From positions 62,001 to 126,000 of the forward strand of contig SVHH01000001.1 of assembly GCA_015055945.1 (NCBI GenBank): a stretch of DNA of 64,000 nucleotides, given 5' to 3'. Below, piece by piece: positions 50,683-60,219 of this stretch; positions within the stretch are counted from its first letter, which is position 1; every line of letters begins with the position of its first letter. Both the position numbers and the translations under genes were made by a program. The stretch is from Clostridiales bacterium (GTDB lineage: Bacteria; Bacillota; Clostridia; Christensenellales; Borkfalkiaceae). Under the pieces are notes generated by a model that was not told the origin of the DNA, did no database searches, and was given only the letters and a program-made list of their open reading frames with translations.

Positions 50683-50891
50683 GCTTAAAAGCCACGAAAA
50701 AGTTAAAGGTTTATAAGCAAGTTAGGCAAGGCTCGTTGAATTAGATACTCTTTTTCGAGCACTGTTTTAAGACATAGTTGCAAGTCAGACGCGGAAAACG
50801 AGCATTTTGCGCAGGGCGTGTACTTGTCGTACACAACCAAGAAAAAGCGCAAGTTTTACGTGTATCACGCCGCAAATATGGCTTAAAAGCC
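50683..50891. repeat. Structured intergenic element E3 flanked by 11-bp direct repeats gcttaaaagcc
   Basis: gcttaaaagcc at 50683-50693 and 50881-50891 (ffh end); internal nested hairpin TTGCGC..GTGTAC-GACAA-GTACAC..GCGCAA; gcaagttaggcaaggctcg core. Confidence 0.65.
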
Positions 50892-52202
50892 TTTAAACAT
50901 GCGGCTGTTTTTCATCTGCTTCATCATCACTTTTGTCTGTTCAAACTGCTTTAATAAGCGGTTTACTTCTTGGATAGAAGTGCCGCTACCCTTTGCTATG
51001 CGGTTCTTTCTAGACGAGTTTATAACTGACGGATTTTCACGCTCATACATCGTCATTGACTGGATAATTGCTTTGGTGCGGAGCATTTTCTTTTCATCGA
51101 TATCCGCTTCGCTAATCTTCATTTTACCCATGCCCATGCCGGGGAGCATGCCGAGAATTTCTTTAATACCGCCCATTTTGTTCATCGTTTCAAATTGAGA
51201 GAGATAATCGTCTAAAGTAAAAGAATTTTCTCTAAACTTTTTCTGCATCTTTTGGGCTTGCTCTTCAGTAACCGCTTCTTGCGCCTTTTCAATGAGTGAC
51301 AAAACGTCCCCCATGCCTAAGATACGGTTTGCCATTCTATCGGGATAGAAAGGCTCTAAGTCGCCAAGTTTTTCACCAACTGAACAAAATTTAATGGGCT
51401 TGCCTGTAACCGCTTTCATTGAAAGGGTTGCACCGCCACGAGTGTCCCCGTCAAGTTTAGTTAAAACTAAGCCGGTAACTTCTAGGCGTTTGTTAAAAGT
51501 GTCCGCCACTTCAACGGCAACTTGACCAGTCATTGAGTCAACAACTAGAAGAATTTCAGAAGGATTAACTTCCGCCTTGATATCTTCAAGTTCTTGCATC
51601 AACTGTTCGTCTATTTGTAATCGACCAGCCGTGTCGATAATCACCGTGTCAAAACCAAAAGATTTAGCGTGCGCTACGCCTTCTTTTGCAATTTTTACTG
51701 GATTTCCTTGACCTTTTTCAAAAACCGTGCAGCCAGCCTTTTCCCCAACCACTTTTAATTGATTGATTGCCGCGGGGCGATAAACGTCACAAGCGACCAA
51801 AAGGGGTTTTCTGCCCTGTTTTTTAAGCATCATACCAAGTTTACCAACGAGCGTTGTTTTACCAGCGCCTTGAAGACCAGCCATCATAATAACCGTAGGC
51901 GGGTTTGATGCAAAGTTAAGTTTTGAACCAGTAGAACCCATCAATGCGATAAGTTCTTCATTAACGATTTTAATAACTTGTTGAGTGGGGTTAAGATTTT
52001 TAATAATCTCTTGCCCAACCGCGCGCTCGCTCACCTTTGAAACGAACTCTTTAACGACAGATATATTTACGTCCGCTTCTAAAAGTGCAATGCGCACTTC
52101 ACGCATAGCCGTTTTAATTTCCAACTCGGTAAGTCTACCGTGCTTTGTAAGTTTGGAAAAGATATGATTTAATTTTTCGGAAAGACCTGAAAAAAGTGCC
52201 AT
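50883..52202 (-). CDS. ffh: Signal recognition particle protein Ffh
   Basis: GLQGAGKTTLVGKLG; DTAGRLQID; M-domain LPGMG. Confidence 0.97.
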   Translation of the reverse strand: MALFSGLSEKLNHIFSKLTKHGRLTELEIKTAMREVRIALLEADVNISVVKEFVSKVSERAVGQEIIKNLNPTQQVIKIVNEELIALMGSTGSKLNFASNPPTVIMMAGLQGAGKTTLVGKLGMMLKKQGRKPLLVACDVYRPAAINQLKVVGEKAGCTVFEKGQGNPVKIAKEGVAHAKSFGFDTVIIDTAGRLQIDEQLMQELEDIKAEVNPSEILLVVDSMTGQVAVEVADTFNKRLEVTGLVLTKLDGDTRGGATLSMKAVTGKPIKFCSVGEKLGDLEPFYPDRMANRILGMGDVLSLIEKAQEAVTEEQAQKMQKKFRENSFTLDDYLSQFETMNKMGGIKEILGMLPGMGMGKMKISEADIDEKKMLRTKAIIQSMTMYERENPSVINSSRKNRIAKGSGTSIQEVNRLLKQFEQTKVMMKQMKNSRMFKGF

Positions 52203-52501
52203 TATCTCAACAAAATCTCCATTAACGCTTTGCGGGTATTTTCATCATTAGTAGTGTTGATAACTTCTTTAAGCAACTTGTTTTTCTCTCTTAACGAGAG
52301 CACCTTTTCATATTCGTCAAGTTTACTTTTAACCTTTTTAACCGCGTTATATACGCTTTGCCTTGAGCCACCTTCTTGCTCTGCAATTTCCGACAACGAT
52401 AAGTCGAATAAATAATGCGATGAGAAAAGTTCCCTTTGCTTTTCGGTTAAAAGTTCTTTATAAATTTCAAAAAGTTCGATATACTCTAAATCTTTTTCCA
52501 T
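52202..52501 (-). CDS. ylxM: YlxM/p13-like DNA-binding protein
   Basis: 99 aa sigma-region-4-like HTH; overlaps ffh start. Confidence 0.9.
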   Translation of the reverse strand: MEKDLEYIELFEIYKELLTEKQRELFSSHYLFDLSLSEIAEQEGGSRQSVYNAVKKVKSKLDEYEKVLSLREKNKLLKEVINTTNDENTRKALMEILLR

Positions 52502-52513
52502 AATAAAAAATGA

Positions 52514-52543
52514 AAGGTGTAAACCTTTTTTGCTTTACACCTT
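52514..52543 (-). promoter_or_regulatory. Leader hairpin immediately upstream of ylxM
   Basis: Perfect 10-bp stem aaggtgtaaa/tttacacctt, 10-nt loop, then U-rich tract to the ATG. Confidence 0.65.
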
Positions 52544-52546
52544 GAT

Positions 52547-52575
52547 ATTATATAGATTTTTCCACGCTATGTCAA
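52547..52575 (-). promoter_or_regulatory. Sigma-A promoter for ylxM-ffh
   Basis: Reverse strand TTGACA-N17-TATAAT. Confidence 0.8.
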
Positions 52576-52608
52576 GCGTTTTTGCATAATTCCTAAACGA
52601 TTATACTA

Positions 52609-53091
52609 TTAAATTTTATAATTCGAATATTTTGTTAAACAAATATAATCATCTTCATATCGATAGTTTTCTTCACCGATATCAAAAATAAAATATTCAT
52701 ACCAACCATCCCCATATACACTGCGCCATCTTTTTTCCACTGAGACACTTTGTTTTTCATTATCAAAAACAATTTTTACAGCTTCGCCAACATTTTTCCA
52801 TCTTCCTGTATATTTTGAATTTTTCCACCAAACGTCTGCATTTCCGTCATTTTTTAGTATAAATTTAGCATATTTTTCAGTAAATACTTTTCCATCATAA
52901 GAGTCACCCCAATAATAATCTTTCTCATTAAAAAATCTAGCTTTATAATATTTAAATTCATAACATACAGCCGTTTCTTGTTCTGGTTCTGTCGGTGGAG
53001 TGGAATTATCACTGCCAGATGAACACGCAGTAAAAGTAAACATTGTTAATATTGCCAAAATAATAGCGAGAAGTTTTTTCATGTGGTACAC
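52609..53091 (-). CDS. Hypothetical lipoprotein
   Basis: 160 aa; lipobox TFTACSSG. Confidence 0.7.
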   Translation of the reverse strand: MYHMKKLLAIILAILTMFTFTACSSGSDNSTPPTEPEQETAVCYEFKYYKARFFNEKDYYWGDSYDGKVFTEKYAKFILKNDGNADVWWKNSKYTGRWKNVGEAVKIVFDNEKQSVSVEKRWRSVYGDGWYEYFIFDIGEENYRYEDDYICLTKYSNYKI

Positions 53092-53131
53092 CTAATTCCT
53101 AAATATATAATGTATTATGTTATTTAAAACA

Positions 53132-53160
53132 ATTATACAAGCAATAAATAGTCTTGTCAA
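53132..53160 (-). promoter_or_regulatory. Sigma-A promoter for the lipoprotein gene
   Basis: Reverse strand TTGACA-N17-TATAAT. Confidence 0.8.
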
Positions 53161-53168
53161 GACTATTT
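53146..53168. promoter_or_regulatory. Palindromic operator candidate overlapping -35
   Basis: AAATAGTCTTG-T-CAAGACTATTT, perfect 11-bp arms. Confidence 0.65.
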
Positions 53169-53206
53169 ATGTAAAAATATTCCAAATAAGACTATACTCT
53201 AATTGT

Positions 53207-53416
53207 ATGGCGTGTTTAATTAAAGAGCGCATAAGAGAATTGCGCATTGAAAACAAACTTAATCAAAGCGAACTTGCAAAAAAGTGCAACGTAAAACAAT
53301 CGTGTGTTAGTAAATGGGAGCGCGGCGAAACTTTACCTGACGCAGAAATGATTATTACCCTTGCTGAAATATTTAATGTTAGCGCAGATTATCTATTAGG
53401 TATAAATGATTGTTAA
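53207..53416 (+). CDS. XRE-family HTH regulator
   Basis: IRELRIENKLNQSELAKKCNVKQSCVSKWERGETLPDAEMIITLAEIFNVSADYLLG; ORF opens at 53117. Confidence 0.88.
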   Translation: MACLIKERIRELRIENKLNQSELAKKCNVKQSCVSKWERGETLPDAEMIITLAEIFNVSADYLLGINDC

Positions 53417-53469
53417 TTTAAAACTAAAAAGCGACTGAGTTTTTTCAGTCGCTTTTATTTTTTTATAAA

Positions 53470-53832
53470 TTAATCAACTTTTTGCAAAACCATACCGCTA
53501 TCGCCATTATTATAGGTAAGCGTGTCGCCGTCTAAGGTATATTCTTGGGGTTCATCACCTATGGTAATGGTAACGGTTTTACCCTTTTGTTCCCAAGTAC
53601 CTTCTTTAACAACGCTACCGAGGATGGTTTTGGTTGTCATCTTTGCAACGCCGTCTTTTTCGAGTTCAAGTTTGATGTAATCTTCATCCAACTTTTCACC
53701 AACTTCAACGGTAATGCCAGCCTCTGTCATCGACTTAATTTTATAAGTGCCTGCAGCAGTGTTACAAGCGGCTAAACCAACGCAGCAAACGCAAAGAATA
53801 GACGCAACTAAGATTGTTAATAATTTTTTCAT
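53470..53832 (-). CDS. Small lipoprotein with lipocalin-like beta domain
   Basis: 120 aa; lipobox GLAAC; short beta-strand-rich repeat pattern (GTWEQKGKTVTITIG). Confidence 0.65.
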   Translation of the reverse strand: MKKLLTILVASILCVCCVGLAACNTAAGTYKIKSMTEAGITVEVGEKLDEDYIKLELEKDGVAKMTTKTILGSVVKEGTWEQKGKTVTITIGDEPQEYTLDGDTLTYNNGDSGMVLQKVD

Positions 53833-53963
53833 TTTCGTTTCCTCCTGTAAGTCTCTTATGACTTTTCTTTATTATACTATTGATTTTGCTTATTGTCAAT
53901 ACCGATTTTTAAAAAATTTAAAGGCAACAAACAAATTTTTGCCTTTAATTTTTATCAATTTAA

Positions 53964-54860
53964 TTAAAACATACTGTCTACAAAGTCTTGAGCGTTAAAA
54001 TCTTCAATATCGTCGATTTTTTCACCAGTTCCAACAAAGCATACGGGAACTTCTAATTCATACGATAATGAAATAATAAAGCCGCCTTTTGCCGTGCCGT
54101 CAAGTTTGGTTAAAATTATACCGTCAATACCAACCGCTTCGTTAAACACTTCCACTTGGTTATAAGCGTTTTGACCAGTAGTTGCATCAAGTGCTATAAG
54201 TTTATAATAGTTTGCCGCGGGATATTCACGCTTAACAACCCTATCCATCTTTTTTAATTCTTCCATAAGGTTGGCCTTTACGTGAAGTCTACCCGCTGTA
54301 TCAATTATTAAAACGTCGGTATTTTTAGCCTTTGCAGACTCGATTGCATCGAATACAACTGCTGATGCATCAGCGCCTTCAGAATGCTTTATAATGCGAA
54401 CTTTTGCCCTTTCCGCCCAAACAGAAAGTTGATCGGCAGCAGCCGCACGGAAGGTGTCCGCCGCTGCGATAGTTACGCTTTTGCCTTCTTTTACGAATTT
54501 GTTGGCAAGTTTACCGATAGTGGTTGTTTTACCCACACCGTTTACCCCTACGACCATAATAACAGCGGGCGAAGTAATTTGTAGCCCGTCAGCATAATCA
54601 ATCGTTTCAAACAATTCTTTTTTAAGAAGTTCAATTACGTACTCTTTATCTTTGCACTTTTCTTTAATGGCAACGTCGCGAATTTCATCAACGATTTCCA
54701 TAGTGGTTTTAACTGAAACGTCGGCAGAAATCAAAATATCTTCCAACTCTTCATAAAAATCTTCACCAATTTTATCTTTTGCGAAAAGTTCGTTTAATTT
54801 TTTTGAAATTCCGTCTCTAGTTTTAGTCAAAACGGCTTTTAATTTACTGAATAATCCCAT
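53964..54860 (-). CDS. ftsY: SRP receptor FtsY
   Basis: VGVNGVGKTTTIGKLA; DTAGRLHVKANLMEEL. Confidence 0.96.
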   Translation of the reverse strand: MGLFSKLKAVLTKTRDGISKKLNELFAKDKIGEDFYEELEDILISADVSVKTTMEIVDEIRDVAIKEKCKDKEYVIELLKKELFETIDYADGLQITSPAVIMVVGVNGVGKTTTIGKLANKFVKEGKSVTIAAADTFRAAAADQLSVWAERAKVRIIKHSEGADASAVVFDAIESAKAKNTDVLIIDTAGRLHVKANLMEELKKMDRVVKREYPAANYYKLIALDATTGQNAYNQVEVFNEAVGIDGIILTKLDGTAKGGFIISLSYELEVPVCFVGTGEKIDDIEDFNAQDFVDSMF

Positions 54861-54899
54861 AAAAATCCTTTTTGGAGTTAATAACGCTAAATTTTTCCC

Positions 54900-57800
54900 T
54901 TATAATATTTCTCCAGTAACATCCGAAACATCAGAAAGTTTAACCGACACCATCTTAGAAACACCCTTTTCTTGCATGGTTACGCCGAAAAGTGCGTCTG
55001 CCATTTCCATAGTGGGCTTTCTGTGAGTGATAACGATAAATTGAGTTTCTTCACTAAACTTTTGAAGATATCTTGCAAATCTATCTACGTTTGCTTCGTC
55101 AAGCGCTGCTTCAATTTCGTCGAGCACGCAGAACGGCATAGGACGGAGTTTTAAGATAGAGAACAAAATTGCGATAGCGGTAAGCGCCTTTTCACCACCA
55201 GAAAGGAGTGAAAGTTTTTGAAGTTTCTTTCCCGGGGGTTCGGCAACTATTTCAATACCTGCTTCCAGCCTATCTTCAACGTCGGTGTAGTCGATTTCTA
55301 ACATCGCTCTACCGCCACCGAACAATTCTTTGAATATTCTTTGGAAGTTTTCGTTAATCTTGGTAAAGCCTTCATCAAACTGAGTAAGCATTTCCGCTTT
55401 AATCTTATCGATTGCTTCTTTTAAGTCTTTTTCAGCCTTTTCCAAGTCTTCCTTTTGGGTAATCATTTCTTCATAACGCTCTTTCAACGCCTTACAATCT
55501 TCAATAGCGGTTGCGTTGATAGCGCCGAGAGAAGAACGCTTTCTTCTAAGACGATTGATTTCCGCTTCACCAGCCACGGCATCGTAACCTTCTTCACGAT
55601 GCTTAACGGCGGTTTCATAAGTTTCTTGATAATCTTCCCAAATGCTTTGTTGCAAGTATTCAAGGTCAGAGTCGATTTTAGCAAGCGCAATTTCTTCCGC
55701 GTGTTTCTTTTCAGAAAGATCAGTTATTGCTTGAGATAATTGCTTTTTCTTTTCATCGTTTTTGTTTAATCTATCGCGAAGTTCAAGTTTGTTGTTTTCG
55801 ATGTTTTCAATCTTTTCTCTAATACCGTTGATATAATCTTGTTCTTCCTTAGTAAGCGCAATTTTTTCTTGATCAAGGCGCAATTCTTCAATGATGCCTT
55901 CAGCGCCTTCGTTGCTCTTTTTCAAGTTAATATTAGTTTGTTCAGCATCGCTGATAACGCCACCAAGACGCTTGTTTTCACCATCAAGTCTACTAATTTC
56001 CGCCTTCAACTGGGTAATTTTAACCTGAAGCGCAGTAGATTCTTCAGCGATTTGGTCGCGTTCTTTTCTAAGTGCGTCGTATTCGGCTTGGTGCTTGTCC
56101 GCACTCATTTTTGCAGTTTGCTTATCCGTTTCAAGTTTATCGCCGCCGCTTTGAACAGCCATAAAATCAGCGTCTACTTTGCTAATTCTTTCGTTTACCT
56201 TTTCGATAAGGTCGGTAGTCGTTTCAATTTCTCTACCGATTTCGATAAGCGCCTTTTCCGCAGCGCCTTGCTTTTCACGCTCAACCAAGATTTGTTGACG
56301 CTTTTCGTTATAAAGGTCGTTGAGCATAGAAAGGTCGTCTAGCGCCTTGTCGCGCTTTCTTTCAAGTTCGCCTTTAGCCGCTTTAATTTTATCCATTTCC
56401 GCTTTTTTAATGCGGAGTTGTTCGGCATTTTCTTCAATCTTTCTATCGCTAGAAAGTAAACCAACCGTATCCGTTCTTCTTGAACCGCCAGTCATTGCAC
56501 CTTGGGTATTGAAAACGTCGCCGTCGAGCGTTACCATTTTGAACGCAAAACGGTATTTATCCGCAATTTTAGTAGCATTTTCCAAGGTGTCGACTATTAA
56601 GGTGTTGCCCAAAAGGTTAGAAATAACGTTTTCATACTGTTTATCGTATGAAACGAGTTTATTTGCTACGCCGAGCGCGCCCCTTTCGTTAAGCGCGTTA
56701 GTAACGGCAGCGCTTTGCTCTCTAGGTTTAACTGAAGTTATGGGAAGGAAGGTCATTCTACCGAGTTTATTGACCTTTAAGTATTCGATTAAATATCTAG
56801 CGTCGTCGGGGGTTGCGGTAACCACGTTTTGCGCAGCGGCAGAAAGCGCGGTTTCTAACGCAATATCAAACTTTTTATCGCTCTTGATAAGTTCGGCAAC
56901 AACGCCCTTAATGCGCTTTTTCAACTCGCCGTTTTCTTTTGCTTTGTTGAGAAGATTTTTTACAGCGGGTGCATAGCCGTCGTAATTATCCTTTAACGCT
57001 TTGTAGAAGTTATCTTTGGTAATCAAAGTGGTAACTACTGAGTTAAGTGAATAAATTGCGTTATCAGCTTTAGCCACTTCTTCATTGCCGTTTCTAACTT
57101 CGTCTTCTTTATTTTCAATTCTATTCTTTAAGTCGAAAACAGAACGGTCGAGTTCGTTAATATTGTTATCCGCGCGTTCCTTTTCGTTAAACAAACCTTC
57201 TCTCTTAACAGACGCTTCATCAAGGCGCTTAGTAAGTTCTTCACGCTTAGCGAGAAGATTTTCCTTTTCGATAGACATCGTGCCCTTGTTCAACTTAATG
57301 TCGGAGAGAGATTCGATTGATTCGATAACCTTTTTTCTGCTTGATTCGGCAAGTTCTTCGCCGAGAGTGATTTGCTCGGTTAAAGATAAGAGTTTTTTAC
57401 TGAGTTTTTCAGCCTTATCAGAGAGTTTTCCAAGTTCTTCTTGATCTTTAGTCAAATCGATATAATTAGCATCGAAAGTGGTCTTGCTTTCTTTGATAAG
57501 TTCAATATTTTCTTTAATTTCTTTTTCAGCGCGTTCAATTTGCCCTAAAAGATAAGAAATTTTTTGTTCGTAAAGTTGTTTTGCGCCCGAACTTTGTTCC
57601 ATATGTACGCGCTTTTCCAAAAGTTCGTCGTTTAAGTTTCTAAGTCTTAAATCGGCTTCGTTGATATCAGAGAAAATCTTATCGTACTCTATTTGCGCGT
57701 TAGAAAACTCTTCTTGACGGAGCGCGTTTTCTTCATCTAAGCCTTTAATTCTAGTATAAATTTTGCCCTTTGCACTCTCTACGCCGTCAACTTTAGCAAT

Positions 57801-58490
57801 ATAGGTGTTGAGTTCGTGGAACTTTAAACTTTCAGAAAGTTCGTTGAACTCTTTAGCCTTTTGCGCTTGGCGCTCTAACGGTGCTAATTGATTTTCTATT
57901 TCCGACAAAATATCGGTATAGCGCACCAAGTTTTCGTGAGTACGCTCTAACTTTCTTTGAGATTCGTTCTTTCTTGTCTTAAATTTTGCAATACCCGTTG
58001 CTTCTTCAAAGATAAGTCGTCTATCTTCGGGTTTTGCCGACATAATTTCTTCAACCCTGCCTTGACCGATAATGGTATAACCTTCTTTACCGATACCACA
58101 TTCGTGAAGAAGTTCAACGATATCGCGAAGACGTGCGGGTTGCTTGTTTATGTAATATTCACTTTCACCGCTACGGAAAAGTTTACGCGTGATTATAACT
58201 TCGTTATAGTCGATACTGAACATTCTGTTAGAGTTATCGAAGTACAACGAAACTTCACAGTAAGATAAACTCTTTCTGCCTTGCGTACCGCTAAATATTA
58301 CGTCTTGCATGCTAGAACCACGCAAAGATTTCGCTGATTGCTCACCTAGCACCCAGCGAATTGCATCGGCTACGTTACTTTTACCGCAGCCGTTCGGTCC
58401 TACGATACCGGTTATTCCGTTGCCGAACTTGATTTCCGCTTTGTCGGCAAATGATTTAAATCCGTAAATTTCAACTTTTTCGAAATTCAC
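54900..58490 (-). CDS. smc: Chromosome segregation protein SMC
   Basis: GFKSFADKAEIKFGNGITGIVGPNGCGKSNVADAIRWVLGEQS; LLSGGEKALTAIAILFSI. Confidence 0.97.
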   Translation of the reverse strand: MNFEKVEIYGFKSFADKAEIKFGNGITGIVGPNGCGKSNVADAIRWVLGEQSAKSLRGSSMQDVIFSGTQGRKSLSYCEVSLYFDNSNRMFSIDYNEVIITRKLFRSGESEYYINKQPARLRDIVELLHECGIGKEGYTIIGQGRVEEIMSAKPEDRRLIFEEATGIAKFKTRKNESQRKLERTHENLVRYTDILSEIENQLAPLERQAQKAKEFNELSESLKFHELNTYIAKVDGVESAKGKIYTRIKGLDEENALRQEEFSNAQIEYDKIFSDINEADLRLRNLNDELLEKRVHMEQSSGAKQLYEQKISYLLGQIERAEKEIKENIELIKESKTTFDANYIDLTKDQEELGKLSDKAEKLSKKLLSLTEQITLGEELAESSRKKVIESIESLSDIKLNKGTMSIEKENLLAKREELTKRLDEASVKREGLFNEKERADNNINELDRSVFDLKNRIENKEDEVRNGNEEVAKADNAIYSLNSVVTTLITKDNFYKALKDNYDGYAPAVKNLLNKAKENGELKKRIKGVVAELIKSDKKFDIALETALSAAAQNVVTATPDDARYLIEYLKVNKLGRMTFLPITSVKPREQSAAVTNALNERGALGVANKLVSYDKQYENVISNLLGNTLIVDTLENATKIADKYRFAFKMVTLDGDVFNTQGAMTGGSRRTDTVGLLSSDRKIEENAEQLRIKKAEMDKIKAAKGELERKRDKALDDLSMLNDLYNEKRQQILVEREKQGAAEKALIEIGREIETTTDLIEKVNERISKVDADFMAVQSGGDKLETDKQTAKMSADKHQAEYDALRKERDQIAEESTALQVKITQLKAEISRLDGENKRLGGVISDAEQTNINLKKSNEGAEGIIEELRLDQEKIALTKEEQDYINGIREKIENIENNKLELRDRLNKNDEKKKQLSQAITDLSEKKHAEEIALAKIDSDLEYLQQSIWEDYQETYETAVKHREEGYDAVAGEAEINRLRRKRSSLGAINATAIEDCKALKERYEEMITQKEDLEKAEKDLKEAIDKIKAEMLTQFDEGFTKINENFQRIFKELFGGGRAMLEIDYTDVEDRLEAGIEIVAEPPGKKLQKLSLLSGGEKALTAIAILFSILKLRPMPFCVLDEIEAALDEANVDRFARYLQKFSEETQFIVITHRKPTMEMADALFGVTMQEKGVSKMVSVKLSDVSDVTGEIL

Positions 58491-59191
58491 TACTTGTTAC
58501 CACCTTGTTTAAGTATTTTTAAGGCTTTTGCAGCTGCTTGCGCTTCCGCTATCTTCTTGCTTGCGCCCTCGCCTTCAGCAATAATCTTACCGTTAAGGAG
58601 CGCAGCCACTCTAAATTTCGGCGAATGATCCGGACCTTTTTTCCAAAGCAGTTCGTAACCGACACTGCCTATCTTGGTTTTTTGTACGTATTCTTGAAAT
58701 TCGTTTTTTGCTTCGCCAATATTTTCCACCGCTTTTTTATTTTTAGCGTTTTCTAAATAATCAGCAATGATCGTTCTTTCAACGAACTTTTTAACTTCCT
58801 TTAATCCACCGTCAAAGTACATACCCGCAACGACTGCTTCATATATGCTTGACCAAGTTTTATCTTCCGGGGTAATGCGGTTTTTTAAGCCCCTACCCAG
58901 CAACAAATGCTCGTCAAGCCCAAGTTTTTTAACCGAACGCATAAGCGGTGTTTTAGAAACTATTTCCGCTCTAATTTGCGTCAAGTCCCCTTCGTCGCCC
59001 CTAGCGTTTTTGTAAAGGTATTCCGTTACGACAAATTCCATAATAGAATCGCCGAAAAACTCTAAGAGTTCGTTATCTTTTTGACCGTGTTCGTACCCGT
59101 AAGACGAATGCGTAAAACACTGTCTAAGTAAAATCTTATCTTTGAACGAATACCCTAACTTTTCTTCAACGATTGAAGTATCAAAAATCAT
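58490..59191 (-). CDS. rnc: Ribonuclease III
   Basis: NELLEFFGDSIMEFVVTEYLY; C-terminal dsRBD. Confidence 0.96.
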   Translation of the reverse strand: MIFDTSIVEEKLGYSFKDKILLRQCFTHSSYGYEHGQKDNELLEFFGDSIMEFVVTEYLYKNARGDEGDLTQIRAEIVSKTPLMRSVKKLGLDEHLLLGRGLKNRITPEDKTWSSIYEAVVAGMYFDGGLKEVKKFVERTIIADYLENAKNKKAVENIGEAKNEFQEYVQKTKIGSVGYELLWKKGPDHSPKFRVAALLNGKIIAEGEGASKKIAEAQAAAKALKILKQGGNK

Positions 59192-59195
59192 TTGT

Positions 59196-60209
59196 TTACA
59201 CCTCGGGGGTATATAACGCCAACTTTTCAGTTATTTTGTCTGCAATGTTAAAACCAGCGTAATCAACCGCTTGGAAAACCGTGTTCATAATGGTTTCCGC
59301 AGTAGACGAGCCGTGCGCTTTGATAACGGGTTTATTTACGCCGATAAAGAGTGCGCCGCCCTTGTTTTGATAATCGAGTTTATTTCTAATCGTACCGAAA
59401 GTATCTTTCAAGAACAAACCGCCAATTTTAGCCTTTGTGCTTGAATAAATACCTTGCTTGATTATCTTCATAACGACGCCAACAGCGCCTTCAATAGATT
59501 TTAATGCAATATTACCGGCAAAACCGTCGGTTACGACTATATCTTGCTTGCCGTTTAAGATATCTCTACCTTCGATATTCCCTACGAAGTTGATGCCTTT
59601 TAGGTTCTTTAAGATAGGGAAAACTTCGTGATTTAACATATTTCCCTTTTCATCTTCCGTACCGTTAGAAAGAAGTGCAACTCTGGGGTTTTCAATGCCT
59701 TGCGCCTCTGCGTAAGCAGTGCCCATAAGCGCAAACTGAACAAGGTTAATAGGCTTGCAGTCAGCATTTGCGCCACAGTCTAAAAGGTAAACCTTTTGAT
59801 TGTCGTCCGCGGTGGGAAGCGTCGGGCATAACGCGGGGCGGTTTACACCCTTAATTCTACCTAGTTTTAAGGTTGCTCCAACCAAAACCGCGCCTGTTGA
59901 ACCAGCCGAAACGAACGCTTTCATCTCATCGTTTTCTTTGAGTTCTTTAAACGCCACGCAAAGCGAACTGTCGGGTTTTTTTCTAATAGCCACGGTGGGT
60001 TCTTCTTCACAAGTAATAACTTCAGGCGCGTGGATAATCTCTACCCTGCTAGCGTCAAACTTGTATTTTTTAAGTTCTTCCTTTATAACGTCTTCCTTGC
60101 CTACTAAAACTACGGTAAAACCGTCTCTAGCATTTACAGCGTCGATTGCGCCTTGAATAATTTGTACGGGAGAATTATCTCCGCCAAAAGCATCAACTAA
60201 AATTTTCAT
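59196..60209 (-). CDS. plsX: Phosphate acyltransferase PlsX
   Basis: ILVDAFGGDNSP; VAIRKKPDSSL; VTDGFAGNIALKS. Confidence 0.95.
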   Translation of the reverse strand: MKILVDAFGGDNSPVQIIQGAIDAVNARDGFTVVLVGKEDVIKEELKKYKFDASRVEIIHAPEVITCEEEPTVAIRKKPDSSLCVAFKELKENDEMKAFVSAGSTGAVLVGATLKLGRIKGVNRPALCPTLPTADDNQKVYLLDCGANADCKPINLVQFALMGTAYAEAQGIENPRVALLSNGTEDEKGNMLNHEVFPILKNLKGINFVGNIEGRDILNGKQDIVVTDGFAGNIALKSIEGAVGVVMKIIKQGIYSSTKAKIGGLFLKDTFGTIRNKLDYQNKGGALFIGVNKPVIKAHGSSTAETIMNTVFQAVDYAGFNIADKITEKLALYTPEV

Positions 60210-60219
60210 ATTTTACCTC

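Noticed and set aside
54972-58268. Many antisense ORFs inside smc
   Set aside because: Shadow ORFs of a long coding gene; no SD and no domain-like sequence.
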